Shown here one piece after another: positions 7,592 to 17,917 of a DNA stretch of 64,000 nt. The translations under genes and the position numbers were made by a program. Each line of letters starts with the position of its first letter. The first letter of the stretch is position 1. The notes under the pieces were generated by a model, which saw only the letters and a program-made list of their open reading frames with translations, was not told where the DNA came from and did not search any database. Source of the stretch: Halosaccharopolyspora lacisalsi (lineage in GTDB: Bacteria > Actinomycetota > Actinomycetes > Mycobacteriales > Pseudonocardiaceae); assembly GCF_014137975.1 (NCBI RefSeq), contig NZ_JACGWZ010000004.1, forward strand, positions 462,537 to 526,536. Direction: 5' to 3'.

Positions 7592-8620
7592 ATGTTCGTG
7601 CCGACAAGTCGTGTGTTTTCGCTGGTCAGCGTGATCGTGGTTGCTTTCGGGCTGTTGACCGCGTGTGGTGGAGACGTCACCGGTGACCGGCAGCAGAGCC
7701 CGCCCGGATATCCGAGGACGATCGACGACTGCGGCCGGAAGATCACCATCGACGCTCCGCCGCGGCGGGCGGTCTCGCTGGACCAGGGATCGACCGAGCT
7801 CCTGCTGTCGCTGGGACTGGCCGACAGGATGGTCGGTACCGCGACGTGGACCGATCCGGTCCTGAAGGGACTGGAGGCGGCCAATGCCGAGGTCCCGAGA
7901 CTGGCGGACAACCCGCCCTCGTTCGAACGAGTGCTGGCCCAGGAGCCCGACTTCGTTTCCGCCTCCTTCTCGTCCACCGTGGGCTCGGTTTCCTCGTTTT
8001 CCGACTTCGAGGAACTCGGCGTGCCGACGTACGTGTCCCCGGCCGACTGCGCCAAGTCCGACGGCGGCAGCGGCGACGGCTCGCGCACGAAGCCACTGCG
8101 GATGGGCCTGATCTACGACGAGATCCGTGATCTCGCGAAGGTCTTCGGGGTCGAGGAGCGCGGGGCGAAACTGATCGCCGACCTGCGGGCGCGCTTCGAC
8201 GCGGCCACGAAGGGCATCGATGCCGACGGCGTGTCCGTGCTCTACTGGTTCGCCAACTCCAGGGCGCCGTACATGGCCGGTTGCTGCGGTGCGCCGGGCA
8301 TCATCACCGACGCGGTCGGGGCGCACAACGTCTTCGACGACACCCATCAGGAATGGCCGCAGGTCGGTTGGGAGACCGTCGCGGCGCGCGATCCCGACGT
8401 GCTGGTCCTCGGTGACCTCACCCGCAGGCGCCAGAGTGCCGAAACGGCCGCCGCCAAGATCGAGTTTCTCGAGTCCCACCCGGTCACCAAGCACATGGAC
8501 GCCGTGCGGAACAAGCGCTACGTACCGCTCAGCGGCGCCGCCATGAACCCCTCCCTCCGCACCGTCCACGGGGTCGAGAAGGTGGCCCGGGGACTGCGTG
8601 AGTCCGGGCTCGCCGGGTGA
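7592..8620 (+). CDS. Substrate-binding lipoprotein of cobalamin/Fe(III)-type ABC importer (BtuF-like)
   Basis: The protein (342 aa from 7592) has a lipoprotein signal peptide ending in the lipobox LLTACGG. It then shows the bilobed Fe/B12-binding fold: RRAVSLDQGSTELLLSLGL near the start, then the loop EPDFVSA and the C-terminal WPQVGWETVAARDPDVL. It would capture the ligand outside the membrane for the permease encoded next. The ATG at 7592 directly abuts the AAAAGG site, so the in-frame GTG at 7598, with a six-base spacer, is the more likely start. Because a cobalamin riboswitch precedes the gene, vitamin B12 or a corrinoid is the best ligand guess. Confidence 0.88.
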   Translation: MFVPTSRVFSLVSVIVVAFGLLTACGGDVTGDRQQSPPGYPRTIDDCGRKITIDAPPRRAVSLDQGSTELLLSLGLADRMVGTATWTDPVLKGLEAANAEVPRLADNPPSFERVLAQEPDFVSASFSSTVGSVSSFSDFEELGVPTYVSPADCAKSDGGSGDGSRTKPLRMGLIYDEIRDLAKVFGVEERGAKLIADLRARFDAATKGIDADGVSVLYWFANSRAPYMAGCCGAPGIITDAVGAHNVFDDTHQEWPQVGWETVAARDPDVLVLGDLTRRRQSAETAAAKIEFLESHPVTKHMDAVRNKRYVPLSGAAMNPSLRTVHGVEKVARGLRESGLAG

Positions 8621-9654
8621 GTGCGCTGCTGGCTCGTTCCGGAGGCTGGGGCGCCGCGGTCCTGTGGGGCGGTGGTCTGGTGGTCCTGGCCGTCTCGGTC
8701 GCGCTCGCGATCACGTTCGGCCCCTCCGACCTCGTGGTCGGCGACGTCTGGGCGGTCGTGGCCGAACACGTCGGGCTGGGGGAGTCGGGGCTCTCCCAGC
8801 TTCGGGGCGGCATCGTCTGGCAGCTGCGCCTTCCGCGCACGTTGTTGGCGGCCGTGTGCGGTGCGGGTCTCGGGGTGTGCGGAGCGATCATGCAGTCGCT
8901 GCTGCGCAACTCGCTCGCCGACCCGTTCGTGCTCGGTATCTCCTCGGGAGCCTCCACGGGAGCGGTGCTGGTGGTGGTGGGAGGTGTCGGTGCCGGGATG
9001 GCCTCGCTGTCGGTCGGCGCGTTCCTCGGAGCGCTGTGCTCGTTCGCCCTGGTGCTGCTGCTCACCCGTGCCGTGGGGGGCACGACGGATCGCATGATCC
9101 TCGCCGGTGTCGCTGGAATGCAGCTGTTCTCGGCGCTGACCTCGTTCATCGTGATGTCCTTCGCGGACTCCAAGCAGACGCGAGGTGTGCTGTTCTGGTT
9201 GCTGGGTTCGCTCAGCGGCACGGACTGGTTCACCGTGTGGCTGTGTTTGTCCGCGCTGGTGCTCGCGCTGGTGGTGTGCCTCGTCAAGGCCACGGCTCTC
9301 GACGCGTTCACCTTCGGCAATGACGCCGCGAGCACGCTCGGTGTCTCCGTCGTCCGGACCCGATCGCTGCTGCTGACCGTGACCGCGCTGTTGACTGCGA
9401 CGTTGGTGAGTGCCGCCGGGGCGATCGGTTTCGTCGGTCTCCTGCTGCCGCACGCCGCCCGCGCGGTGGTCGGACCCGGACATCGCAAGCTGCTGCCGAC
9501 CACGGCGCTGGTCGGGGCGATCTTTCTGGTGTGGGTCGACACGGTCGCGCGCACCCTCATGGCTCCGCAGGAAATCCCCGTCGGTGTGGTGACTTCGCTG
9601 GTCGGAGTGCCCGCGTTCGTGTTCGTGCTCCACCGGAGTCGAAAGCCACGGTAA
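8617..9654 (+). CDS. FecCD/BtuC family ABC permease
   Basis: The 345-aa protein is a ten-helix permease of the iron-siderophore/B12 class. It shows the typical LRLPRTLLAAVCGAGLGVCG, the NSLADPFVLGISSGAS segment, and the ATPase-contact region SAAGAIGFVGLLLPHAAR. The GTG at 8617 overlaps the stop of the binding-protein gene by four bases (GTGA), so the two are translationally coupled. It should form a homodimer in the membrane together with two copies of the ATPase encoded 21 bases downstream. Confidence 0.93.
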   Translation: MSALLARSGGWGAAVLWGGGLVVLAVSVALAITFGPSDLVVGDVWAVVAEHVGLGESGLSQLRGGIVWQLRLPRTLLAAVCGAGLGVCGAIMQSLLRNSLADPFVLGISSGASTGAVLVVVGGVGAGMASLSVGAFLGALCSFALVLLLTRAVGGTTDRMILAGVAGMQLFSALTSFIVMSFADSKQTRGVLFWLLGSLSGTDWFTVWLCLSALVLALVVCLVKATALDAFTFGNDAASTLGVSVVRTRSLLLTVTALLTATLVSAAGAIGFVGLLLPHAARAVVGPGHRKLLPTTALVGAIFLVWVDTVARTLMAPQEIPVGVVTSLVGVPAFVFVLHRSRKPR

Positions 9655-9675
9655 CCATACGAGGAGGGTCGCGGT

Positions 9676-10470
9676 GTGAGCATGCGCGCCGAGAACGTGT
9701 CGTGGCGGGCCGGCGGCAGGATGATCGTCGACGGTGTCCGCCTCGACCCCGACCCGAACTCGACGGTCGGGCTGCTCGGGCCGAACGGTTCGGGCAAGTC
9801 GACGCTGCTGCGGTTGCTGGCCGGTGTGCGCGCCACCTCCTCGGGAGTCGTACGGCTCGATGGCGTCCCGCTGTCGGAATTGCACCGCAAGGAGGTCGCG
9901 CGCCGGGTCGCCGTCGTCGAGCAGCACGTGACCACCGAGGTCGACATGAGTGTGCTCGACGTCGTCGGCCTGGGCCGCGTTCCACATCGCCGAACGTGGA
10001 CCGGCCCCTCGGCCGCCGACGATGCCGCCGTGCGCTCGGCCCTCGAGCAGACCCGGATGCAGGACAGGGCGGAGCAGTCGTGGCACACGCTCTCCGGAGG
10101 GGAGCGGCAGCGGGTGCAGATCGCCCGCGCCCTGGCTCAGCAACCACGGGAACTGCTGCTGGACGAACCGACGAACCATCTCGACATCCGCCACCAGCTC
10201 GATCTGCTCGCCCTCGTCGTCCGCATCCCGGTCACCAGCGTGATCGCACTGCACGACCTCAACCTGGCGGCGATGTTCTGCGACCACCTCGTGGTCCTCG
10301 GGGAGGGGAGAGCCGTCGCCGCGGGCTCACCGGCACAGGTGCTCACCGAGGAGCTCATCGCCGACGTTTACGGCGTCCGCTCCGCTGTGACCCCGGACGG
10401 ACCGGATGGCCGGCCCTCCGTGCGCTTCCTGCCCTTCGCCCATGCCCCCGACGACGTCCGTGCGTTTTGA
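9676..10470 (+). CDS. ABC transporter ATPase, cobalamin/iron uptake type (BtuD/FecE-like)
   Basis: The 264-aa protein has the complete set of ABC motifs: Walker A GPNGSGKST, the Q-loop near VVEQHV, the signature LSGGERQRV, Walker B ELLLDEPTNHLD and the switch histidine in IALHDLN. It powers the adjacent permease. The GTG at 9676 has a GAGGAGGG site ten bases upstream. It closes the riboswitch-controlled operon. No cobalamin salvage or biosynthesis genes follow. Confidence 0.93.
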   Translation: MSMRAENVSWRAGGRMIVDGVRLDPDPNSTVGLLGPNGSGKSTLLRLLAGVRATSSGVVRLDGVPLSELHRKEVARRVAVVEQHVTTEVDMSVLDVVGLGRVPHRRTWTGPSAADDAAVRSALEQTRMQDRAEQSWHTLSGGERQRVQIARALAQQPRELLLDEPTNHLDIRHQLDLLALVVRIPVTSVIALHDLNLAAMFCDHLVVLGEGRAVAAGSPAQVLTEELIADVYGVRSAVTPDGPDGRPSVRFLPFAHAPDDVRAF

Positions 10471-10543
10471 CGGGTGCGGATTCCGAGCGCGGTCGGCCTC
10501 GTGAACGGCGAAGTAGGATCGAGGAATACAGAGGAGGTGCTGC

Positions 10544-11008
10544 ATGGCCGATCCCACCGCGAACGCGCACGTCGAAGTCGCGGCCGCCCCCGAGCTGGTC
10601 TATCGACTGATCACCGATCTCGACACGCTGGCCCGGTTGTCCGGCGAACTCGAGGGAGGTGAGTGGATCGACGAGGCGGGATCACCGGAACAGGGGATGC
10701 GTTTCCGCGGAGCCAACCGCAACGGGGACAAGACCTGGACGACGGTGGCCACGGTGCGTGCTGCCGAGCGGGGGCGGCGGTTCGCCTTCGACGTCGACGA
10801 CGCCGACACACCGGTCTCGCACTGGGAGTACGAGCTGCGGTCCACCGAGCAGGGGTGCGTGGTCACCGAGCGGACCTGGGACCGCCGTCCGTCGTGGTAC
10901 ACGTCGGTGAGCGCCGAGGTCACGGGTGAAGCCGACCGGGACGCGGCGAATCAGCGCAACATCGAAGCCACCCTGCGGGCGCTGAAGCTCGAAGCCGAGC
11001 GTCAGTGA
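10544..11008 (+). CDS. SRPBCC (START-like) family protein
   Basis: The 154-aa protein matches the polyketide cyclase/dehydrase-type SRPBCC fold. It opens with a helix-strand pair containing VEVAAAPELVYRLITDLD, then has strands such as GMRFRGANRNGD and SHWEYELR, and ends with a long helix (NQRNIEATLRALKLEAE). This hydrophobic-cavity fold binds small lipophilic ligands in many single-domain actinobacterial proteins. The ligand is not evident here. The ATG at 10544 follows a GAGGAGG site with seven bases between. The gene stands alone between the B12 importer and the DUF2218 gene. Confidence 0.85.
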   Translation: MADPTANAHVEVAAAPELVYRLITDLDTLARLSGELEGGEWIDEAGSPEQGMRFRGANRNGDKTWTTVATVRAAERGRRFAFDVDDADTPVSHWEYELRSTEQGCVVTERTWDRRPSWYTSVSAEVTGEADRDAANQRNIEATLRALKLEAERQ

Positions 11009-11053
11009 CAGTGGGCGCCGATACTCGTCCTGCCCAACGGGTGACTCGGCGAA

Positions 11054-11095
11054 CTCCATCAGGTCGGTTAGGTTAACCTAACCGACCTGATGGAG
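11054..11095. promoter_or_regulatory. 42-bp perfect palindrome with DtxR/IdeR-like core
   Basis: The bases from 11054 to 11095 form a perfect inverted repeat with 21-base arms. The centre reads TTAGGTTAACCTAA. Aligned to the 19-bp DtxR/IdeR consensus, each strand matches 15 of 19 positions, so two overlapping iron boxes on opposite strands are possible. The 3' arm supplies the first part of the ribosome-binding site (GGAGG at 11092-11096) of the DUF2218 gene, so a transcript starting upstream would fold the site into the stem. The iron-regulator assignment is an inference from the sequence match. Confidence 0.65.
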
Positions 11096-11103
11096 GACCG
11101 TTC

Positions 11104-11406
11104 ATGGTTCACACGCGCGCCGAGGTGCGTACCGACAATCCGGCTCGATACGCGAAGCAGCTTTCCTCGCATCTGGGTCGGCGTTGTGCGGTGGAGGAGG
11201 ATCACGAAGGCACGCGGATCACCCTTCCCGGGGAGCGTGGATCCGGCAGTTGCCTGTTGCGCTGCACTGACGGCCTGCTCGCCCTGGAGGTCGAGGCGGA
11301 AAGCGCCGAGGTTCTCGACGTCGTGCACGACGTTGTCGGGCGCCACCTGGAGCGGTTCGGTCAGCGGGACGGCCTCGCCGTCGAGTGGCTCCCCGGCGCG
11401 GCCTAA
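11104..11406 (+). CDS. DUF2218 domain protein, probably iron-regulated
   Basis: The 100-aa protein fits DUF2218: an N-terminal TRAEVRTDNPARYAKQLSSH, a central GTRITLP strand and a C-terminal DVVHDVVGRHLERFGQRDGL followed by a short strand. The ATG at 11104 has GGAGG seven bases upstream, inside the long palindrome. The family has no established function. It is often seen beside siderophore or iron-transport genes, which agrees with the DtxR-type site here. No other gene shares the transcript, because gltB starts 281 bases on with its own leader. Confidence 0.82.
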   Translation: MVHTRAEVRTDNPARYAKQLSSHLGRRCAVEEDHEGTRITLPGERGSGSCLLRCTDGLLALEVEAESAEVLDVVHDVVGRHLERFGQRDGLAVEWLPGAA

Positions 11407-11687
11407 GTCGATTACCTGGGGTGATCGAGGGCTGAGGAATGCTCGGGACGGGTTCGCCCTTGTTTTTTCGTGCCGCCGCGTTTACTGTTTCAATCAGTGG
11501 GATACCTGTCTGCTGGTGTAACGTAAGTTACGCGACGGTATCTTTTGCGGCAGTGGGTCGGTAGAGTGCCGCGAACTGACCAAGAGTGCAACGGCGCATC
11601 CTCTTGCCAGTACCGTGAAGGTACTTGTGGGCTCGCAGCGAGTGATTTCACCTCGCGCGGTCTGTTCACTGAAAACGGGAGGGTCCT
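11407..11687 (+). promoter_or_regulatory. gltB upstream region with two small inverted repeats
   Basis: This gene-free 281-base leader is less GC-rich than its surroundings. It holds GTAAC-N4-GTTAC at 11518-11531, overlapping CGTAA-N-TTACG at 11522-11532, and a second repeat AGTACC-N5-GGTACT at 11609-11625. These are candidate operators for nitrogen control of glutamate synthase. I could not fit them convincingly to the GlnR consensus. The gltB ribosome-binding site GGAGGG lies at 11679-11684. Confidence 0.4.
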
Positions 11688-14600
11688 ATGCCGGCGTCCC
11701 AGAATGTGAGAAACCAGGCGCAGTGTAGCGTCGAATCTCAGGGTCTGTACGACCCTGCCTACGAACACGATTCGTGTGGGGTGGCCTTCGTCGCCGACAT
11801 GGCCGGGGACAGTCAACACGCGATCGTGGTCAATGCGTTGACCGCTCTGCGCAACCTGGAGCACCGGGGGGCCCAGGGCGCCGATCCCGACACCGGCGAC
11901 GGAGTCGGCATCCTGACCCAGGTGCCGGACGAGTTCCTGCGTGCCGTGGCGCCCTTCGATCTCCCCCGTGCGGGTACCTACGCCGTGGGCAACGCGTTCC
12001 TGCCCGTCGCCGACGACGCCCTCGACGCGGCCGTCACCGCGATCGAGCGCATCGCGGCCGAAGAGGAGCTGCGGGTGGTGGGCTGGCGTGAGCTGCCCGT
12101 CGACCCCAGCTGCGCCGGAGCCACCGCCCGCGAGGTCATGCCGCGGTTTCGACAGCTGTTCCTGGCTGAGGCGCAGGAACCGGATTCCGACGACGCGCTG
12201 CGGCTCGAACGGCGTGCGTTCTGCGTGCGCAAGCGCGTCGAACACGAGACCGACGTGTACTTCCCGAGCCTGTCGTCCCGGACGCTGGTCTACAAGGGGA
12301 TGCTCACCGAGTCCCAGCTCGACGCGGTTTTCCCGGACCTCACCGACGAGCGTTTCGCCAGTGCGCTGGCCCTGGTGCACTCGCGGTTCTCCACCAACAC
12401 GTTCCCCTCGTGGCCGCTGGCGCACCCGTACCGCTACATCGCGCACAACGGCGAGATCAACACGATGCGTGGCAACCGCAACTGGATGCGTACGCGCGAG
12501 AGCATGCTCGAGACCGAGCTGATCCCGGGCGACCTGCGGCGGCTCTACCCGATCGCCACTCCCGACGCCAGCGACTCGGCCACCTTCGACGAGGTGCTGG
12601 AGCTGCTGCACCTCAGCGGACGCAGCCTGCCGCACTCGGTGCTGATGATGATCCCGGAGGCCTGGGAGAACCACACCGAGATGGACCCGGCGCGGCGCGC
12701 CTTCTACGAGTTCCACAACAACCTGATGGAACCGTGGGACGGACCCGCACTGGTGGCCTTCACCGACGGCACCCGCATCGGCGCGGTGCTGGACCGCAAC
12801 GGCCTGCGGCCGGGACGCTACTGGGTCACCGAGGACAACATGGTCGTGCTGGCCAGCGAGACCGGTGTGCTCGACATCGACCCCTCGCGGGTGGTGCGCA
12901 AGGGTCGGTTGCAGCCGGGACGCATGTTCCTTGTCGACACCGAGCAGGGGCGCATCGTCGACGACGAGGAGATCAAGGGCGAGCTCGCCGCCGAGAACCC
13001 CTACCGGCAGTGGCTGGACGAGGGCCTGCTGCACCTCGGTGACCTCCCGGGGCGAGAGCGGGAGGTGCCCTCGCACGACTCGCTGGTGCATCGCCAGCAG
13101 TTGTTCGGCTACACCGAGGAGGAGCTCGGCGTCCTGCTCAAGCCGATGGCCGGCACGGGGGCCGAGCCGGTGGGCTCGATGGGCAACGACGTGCCGCTGG
13201 CGGCGCTGTCCGAACGTCCCCGCCAGCTGTTCGACTACTTCACGCAGCTGTTCGCCCAGGTAACCAACCCTCCGCTGGACTCGATCCGCGAGGAACTGGT
13301 GACCTCGTTGACCACGCACGTGGGCCCCGAGCACAACCTGCTGGCCACTGATCCGGCCGCCTGCCACCAGCTCGTGCTGCCGTTCCCGGTGCTGGACAAC
13401 GACGAGCTCGCCAAGATCGTGCACATCGACGACGACGGTGACCGCCCGGACCTGCGTTCGGTGACCATCCACATGGTCTACCGGGCCGCCGAGGGCGGTG
13501 CCGGGTTGCGGGCCAGGCTGGACGAGATCTGCCACGAGGTCTCCGAGGCCGTGGCCGGCGGTGCCCGGGTCATCGTGCTCTCCGACCGGGGAGCCGACGC
13601 CGAGTACGCCGCGATCCCGTCCCTGCTGCTGACCGGTGCCGTGCACCACCACCTCGTGCGGGAGAAGAGCCGTACCCAGGTCGGCTTGGTGGTGGAGGCC
13701 GGTGACGTCCGCGAGGTCCACCACGTGGCCCTGCTGGTCGGTTACGGTGCCGCCGCGGTCAACCCGTACCTGGCGATGGCCAGCGTCGAGGACCTCGTGC
13801 ACCGCGGCCAGTTGCCGGGAATGACGGCCAAGCAGGCCACCGGGAACCTCATCAAGGCGCTCGGCAAGGGCCTGCGCAAGACGATGTCGAAGATGGGCGT
13901 GTCGACCGTCGCCTCCTACACCGGTGCCCAGATCTTCGAGGCGATCGGTCTCGGTTCCGAGGTCGTCGACCGCTGCTTCGCCGGGACGACCTCCCGCATC
14001 GGCGGGGCGGACTTCGAGGTGCTGGCCGCCGAGATCGAGGAGCGGCACCGCAAGACGTTCCCGGTCGACGGGATCAAGCCGAACCACCGTGACCTCAACG
14101 TCGGCGGTGAGTACCAGTGGCGCCGTGAGGGCGATCCGCACCTGTTCAACCCGCACACGGTGTTCAAGTTGCAGCACTCCACCCGCAGCGGGCAGTACGA
14201 GGTGTTCAAGGAGTACACCAACCACGTCGACGAGCAGTCCCAGAACCTGATGACGCTGCGCGGCCTGCTCGGTTTCCGCGACGGTGCGCGCGAACCGGTG
14301 CCGGTCGAGGAGGTCGAACCCGTCTCCGAGATCGTCAAGCGGTTCGCCACCGGCGGGATCTCCTACGGGTCGATCTCCCAGGAGATGCACGAGCTGCTGG
14401 CCGTGGCGATGAACCGGCTCGGAGGTAAGTCCAACACCGGTGAAGGTGGCGAGGACGCCGATCGCTTCACCGTGGACGACAGCGGCGAGTGGCGGCGTTC
14501 GGCGATCAAGCAGGCCGCCAGCGGTCGCTTCGGCGTCACCAGTGAATACCTGGTCAACTCCGACGACATCCAGATCAAGATCGCCCAGGGGGCCAAGCCC

Positions 14601-16250
14601 GGCGAGGGCGGCCAGCTGCCCGGGCACAAGGTCTACCCGTGGATCGCGGGCACCCGGTACTCGACCCCGGGAGTCGGGTTGATCTCGCCGCCCCCGCACC
14701 ACGACATCTACTCCATCGAGGACATCGCCCAGCTCATCTACGACCTGAAGAACGCCAACCCGCGAGCACGGGTGCACGTCAAGCTGGTCTCCGAGGTCGG
14801 CGTGGGCACGGTCGCGGCGGGGGTGAGCAAGGCGCACGCCGACGTGGTGCTCATCTCCGGGCACGACGGCGGCACCGGCGCCTCCCCGCTGTCGTCGATC
14901 AAGCACGCCGGAGCTCCCTGGGAGCTGGGGCTAGCCGAGACGCAACAGACACTGCTGGCCAACGGCCTGCGGGACCGGATCGTGGTGCAGACCGACGGCC
15001 AGCTCAAGACGGGCCGTGACGTCGTGATCGCCGCGCTGCTCGGGGCCGAGGAGTTCGGCTTCGCCACCGCTCCGCTGGTCGTCTCCGGCTGCGTGATGAT
15101 GCGGGTGTGCCACCTGGACACCTGCCCGGTCGGCGTGGCCACCCAGAACCCCGAACTGCGGTCGAAGTTCGACGGTCGGGCCGACTACATCGTGAACTTC
15201 TTCGAGTTCATCGCCCAGGAGGTGCGCGAGCACCTGGCCGCGCTCGGTTTCCGCTCCGTCGCCGAGGCCGTGGGTCATGCCGAGCTGCTGGACACCGAGT
15301 CGGCGAGCCGGCACTGGAAGACGCGGGGACTGGACTTCTCGCGCATCTTGCACGTGCCGGAACTGCCGGACGACGCCTCCATGCACCAGACCACCGAGCA
15401 GGACCACGGACTGGAGAAGGCGCTGGACAACACGCTGATCCAGCTCTGCGAGGGTGCCCTGAACGAGGGCTCGCCGGTGCACCTGGAGCTGCCGGTCCGC
15501 AACGTCAACCGGGCGGTGGGCACGATGCTCGGTTCCGAGGTGACCCGTCGCTGGGGCGGTCGGGGACTGGCCGACGACACGATCGACCTGACGTTCACCG
15601 GTTCGGCGGGACAGTCCTTCGGCGCTTTCCTGCCCAGGGGAATCACCCTGCGACTCGTCGGCGACTCCAACGACTACGTCGGCAAGGGGTTGTCCGGGGG
15701 ACACGTCGTGGTGCGCCCCGAGACGGAGGCCTCCTTCGCCGCCGAGGACAACGTGATCGCGGGCAACGTGCTGCTCTACGGTGCCACCAGCGGTGAGATG
15801 TTCGTGCGCGGTGTGGTGGGCGAGCGCTTCGCCGTCCGCAACTCCGGAGCCGTCGCCGTCGTCGAGGGCGTGGGCGACCACGGCTGCGAGTACATGACAG
15901 GTGGTCGGGTGGTCGTGCTGGGCGACACGGGTCGCAACTTCGCGGCGGGCATGTCCGGTGGTGTGGCCTACGTGCTGGACCTGCGCCCGGACCGGGTCAA
16001 CCACGACATGGTCGATCTGGACCCGCTCGACGAGGTGGACCGCGAGTTCCTGGCCGACCGGTTGCGTCGGCACTACGAGGAGACCGGCTCGGTCGTCGCC
16101 CGCGACCTGCTGGAAGACCGCGACACCGCGCTGGAGCGCTTCGGAAAGGTCATGCCGAAGGACTTCAAGCGGGTTCTGAACGCGCAGGCCGCGGCCGAGC
16201 GCGACGGGCGCGACGTCAACGAGGCGATCATGGAGGCCGCACATGGCTGA
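11688..16250 (+). CDS. gltB: Glutamate synthase (NADPH) large subunit
   Basis: GltB (1520 aa) makes two glutamates from glutamine and 2-oxoglutarate. The class II amidotransferase domain starts at Cys30 (HDSCGVAF) after a short cleavable propeptide. The central and FMN-binding domains follow, including [18 protein letters not shown], and then the 3Fe-4S cluster cysteines in [15 protein letters not shown] near residue 1140. The C-terminal beta-helix domain has the usual glycine-rich repeats. The length is normal for bacteria. The stop overlaps the gltD start by eight bases, so the two subunits are translationally coupled in an operon. An intergenic leader with inverted repeats lies upstream. 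Confidence 0.98.
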   Translation: MPASQNVRNQAQCSVESQGLYDPAYEHDSCGVAFVADMAGDSQHAIVVNALTALRNLEHRGAQGADPDTGDGVGILTQVPDEFLRAVAPFDLPRAGTYAVGNAFLPVADDALDAAVTAIERIAAEEELRVVGWRELPVDPSCAGATAREVMPRFRQLFLAEAQEPDSDDALRLERRAFCVRKRVEHETDVYFPSLSSRTLVYKGMLTESQLDAVFPDLTDERFASALALVHSRFSTNTFPSWPLAHPYRYIAHNGEINTMRGNRNWMRTRESMLETELIPGDLRRLYPIATPDASDSATFDEVLELLHLSGRSLPHSVLMMIPEAWENHTEMDPARRAFYEFHNNLMEPWDGPALVAFTDGTRIGAVLDRNGLRPGRYWVTEDNMVVLASETGVLDIDPSRVVRKGRLQPGRMFLVDTEQGRIVDDEEIKGELAAENPYRQWLDEGLLHLGDLPGREREVPSHDSLVHRQQLFGYTEEELGVLLKPMAGTGAEPVGSMGNDVPLAALSERPRQLFDYFTQLFAQVTNPPLDSIREELVTSLTTHVGPEHNLLATDPAACHQLVLPFPVLDNDELAKIVHIDDDGDRPDLRSVTIHMVYRAAEGGAGLRARLDEICHEVSEAVAGGARVIVLSDRGADAEYAAIPSLLLTGAVHHHLVREKSRTQVGLVVEAGDVREVHHVALLVGYGAAAVNPYLAMASVEDLVHRGQLPGMTAKQATGNLIKALGKGLRKTMSKMGVSTVASYTGAQIFEAIGLGSEVVDRCFAGTTSRIGGADFEVLAAEIEERHRKTFPVDGIKPNHRDLNVGGEYQWRREGDPHLFNPHTVFKLQHSTRSGQYEVFKEYTNHVDEQSQNLMTLRGLLGFRDGAREPVPVEEVEPVSEIVKRFATGGISYGSISQEMHELLAVAMNRLGGKSNTGEGGEDADRFTVDDSGEWRRSAIKQAASGRFGVTSEYLVNSDDIQIKIAQGAKPGEGGQLPGHKVYPWIAGTRYSTPGVGLISPPPHHDIYSIEDIAQLIYDLKNANPRARVHVKLVSEVGVGTVAAGVSKAHADVVLISGHDGGTGASPLSSIKHAGAPWELGLAETQQTLLANGLRDRIVVQTDGQLKTGRDVVIAALLGAEEFGFATAPLVVSGCVMMRVCHLDTCPVGVATQNPELRSKFDGRADYIVNFFEFIAQEVREHLAALGFRSVAEAVGHAELLDTESASRHWKTRGLDFSRILHVPELPDDASMHQTTEQDHGLEKALDNTLIQLCEGALNEGSPVHLELPVRNVNRAVGTMLGSEVTRRWGGRGLADDTIDLTFTGSAGQSFGAFLPRGITLRLVGDSNDYVGKGLSGGHVVVRPETEASFAAEDNVIAGNVLLYGATSGEMFVRGVVGERFAVRNSGAVAVVEGVGDHGCEYMTGGRVVVLGDTGRNFAAGMSGGVAYVLDLRPDRVNHDMVDLDPLDEVDREFLADRLRRHYEETGSVVARDLLEDRDTALERFGKVMPKDFKRVLNAQAAAERDGRDVNEAIMEAAHG

Positions 16251-17694
16251 CCCGAAGGGCTTTCTGACCACCCCGCGCGAGACCCCGGAGCGTCGCCCGG
16301 TGGACGTCCGCATCAAGGACTGGCGGGAGGTCTACCACGAGTTCGAGCAGGACAAGCTGCGCAAGCAGGCCGGGCGGTGCATGGACTGCGGGATTCCCTT
16401 CTGCCACCAGGGCTGCCCGTTGGGCAACCTGATCCCGGAGTGGAACGACCTGGTGTGGCGGGAGGACTGGCAGTCGGCCAGCGAACGGCTGCACGCCACG
16501 AACAACTTCCCGGAGTTCACCGGAACGCTGTGCCCGGCTCCCTGCGAGTCGGCCTGCGTGCTGGGCATCAACTCGGACGCGGTCACGATCAAGCAGGTCG
16601 AGATCGAGATCATCGACAGGGCCTGGGCCGAGGGATGGGTCCGGCCGGAGTTTCCGGCCACCCGAACCGGTCGCAAGGTCGCCGTGGTGGGCTCCGGACC
16701 GGCCGGTCTCGCGGCGGCCCAGCAGCTGACCCGGGCCGGTCACGACGTGATCGTCTACGAGAGGGCCGACCGCATCGGTGGGCTGCTGCGCTACGGCATT
16801 CCCGAGTTCAAGATGGAAAAGCACCGCCTGGACCGGCGGCTGGAGCAGATGCGCGCGGAAGGTACCGAGTTCCGCACCGGCGTCAACATCGGTGTGGACC
16901 TCACGACCGAGCAGCTGCGTTCCGAGCACGACGCCGTGGTGCTGGCGGGTGGTTCCACCAAGGCGCGGGAGCTGCCGATCCGGGGTCGCGATCTCGACGG
17001 CGTGCACCAGGCCATGGAGTACCTGCCGCCGTCCAACCGCGTGCAGGAGGGCGACCTCACCGAGTCGTCGATCAGCGCCGCGGGCAAGCACGTGGTGGTC
17101 ATCGGTGGTGGTGACACCGGAGCGGACTGCCTGGGCACGGCGCATCGCCAGGGCGCGGCGTCGGTGACTCAGCTGGAGATCATGCCCACTCCGCCGTCGA
17201 CCAGGACCGACGACCAGCCGTGGCCGACCTATCCGATGGTCTACCGCGTCTCCTCGGCCCACGAGGAGGGCGGTGACCGGATGTTCTCGGTCAACACCCA
17301 GGAGTTCCTCGGCGACGAGGAGGGCAAGCTGCGTGCGTTGCGCCTGGTCGAGATGCGCAAGGAGGACGGCAAGCTCGTGCCGGTCGAAGGCACCGAGCAG
17401 GAGCTGCCCTGTGAGCTGGTGCTGCTGGCGATGGGCTTCGTCGGTCCCGAACGCGAGGGCCTGATCGACGAACTCGGCGTCGAACTCGACGGCCGGGGCA
17501 ACGTCGCGCGGGACAAGACGTTCATGAGCACGGTCGACGGCGTGTTCACCGCCGGAGACATGGGCCGTGGGCAGTCGTTGATCGTGTGGGCGATCTCGGA
17601 GGGCCGTTCGGCGGCGGCCGGGGTGGACCGCTACCTGACCGGTCGCGACGCGCTCCCGGCTCCGATCGCGCCGACGGACCGCCCGCTGTCCTGA
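16243..17694 (+). CDS. gltD: Glutamate synthase small subunit
   Basis: GltD (483 aa) supplies electrons from NADPH to GltB. The N-terminus binds two 4Fe-4S clusters: [17 protein letters not shown] near residues 46-62 and [15 protein letters not shown] around 90-110. An FAD Rossmann motif ([14 protein letters not shown]) and an NADPH motif ([14 protein letters not shown]) follow, and the C-terminal [18 protein letters not shown] is typical. The gene starts eight bases before the end of gltB and is followed by a strong terminator, so gltBD forms a closed two-gene operon. Confidence 0.98.
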   Translation: MADPKGFLTTPRETPERRPVDVRIKDWREVYHEFEQDKLRKQAGRCMDCGIPFCHQGCPLGNLIPEWNDLVWREDWQSASERLHATNNFPEFTGTLCPAPCESACVLGINSDAVTIKQVEIEIIDRAWAEGWVRPEFPATRTGRKVAVVGSGPAGLAAAQQLTRAGHDVIVYERADRIGGLLRYGIPEFKMEKHRLDRRLEQMRAEGTEFRTGVNIGVDLTTEQLRSEHDAVVLAGGSTKARELPIRGRDLDGVHQAMEYLPPSNRVQEGDLTESSISAAGKHVVVIGGGDTGADCLGTAHRQGAASVTQLEIMPTPPSTRTDDQPWPTYPMVYRVSSAHEEGGDRMFSVNTQEFLGDEEGKLRALRLVEMRKEDGKLVPVEGTEQELPCELVLLAMGFVGPEREGLIDELGVELDGRGNVARDKTFMSTVDGVFTAGDMGRGQSLIVWAISEGRSAAAGVDRYLTGRDALPAPIAPTDRPLS

Positions 17695-17709
17695 CTCCTG
17701 ATCGAAATC

Positions 17710-17755
17710 GAGCCGCGCCGGACCCTGGGTCGCCCCGGACCCGGCGCGGCTCTTT
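17710..17755 (+). terminator. Terminator after gltBD
   Basis: GAGCCGCGCCGG at 17710-17721 pairs perfectly with CCGGCGCGGCTC at 17741-17752 around a 19-base loop, followed by TTT. It lies 16 bases after the gltD stop. Confidence 0.8.
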
Positions 17756-17917
17756 CGCGCTGGTGCCGGGAGTGTTCCCGTCACTCTGGTGTGCGGGTGC
17801 CGATTGACCTGGGGTCCCGCGGAGTCGATGTTCTCGGCAGTGCGCCGCACCCCCGTTCCGCGGCAGCAGGGGGTTCGTCGGCCGAGATGCGTGTCCGATC
17901 TGGGAGGTTGGTGTTCC

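Noticed and set aside
11490..14906. Very long open frame on the minus strand opposite gltB (over 1,100 codons)
   Set aside because: It is a shadow of the GC-rich third positions of gltB. The product is His/Arg/Gly-rich with no family features.
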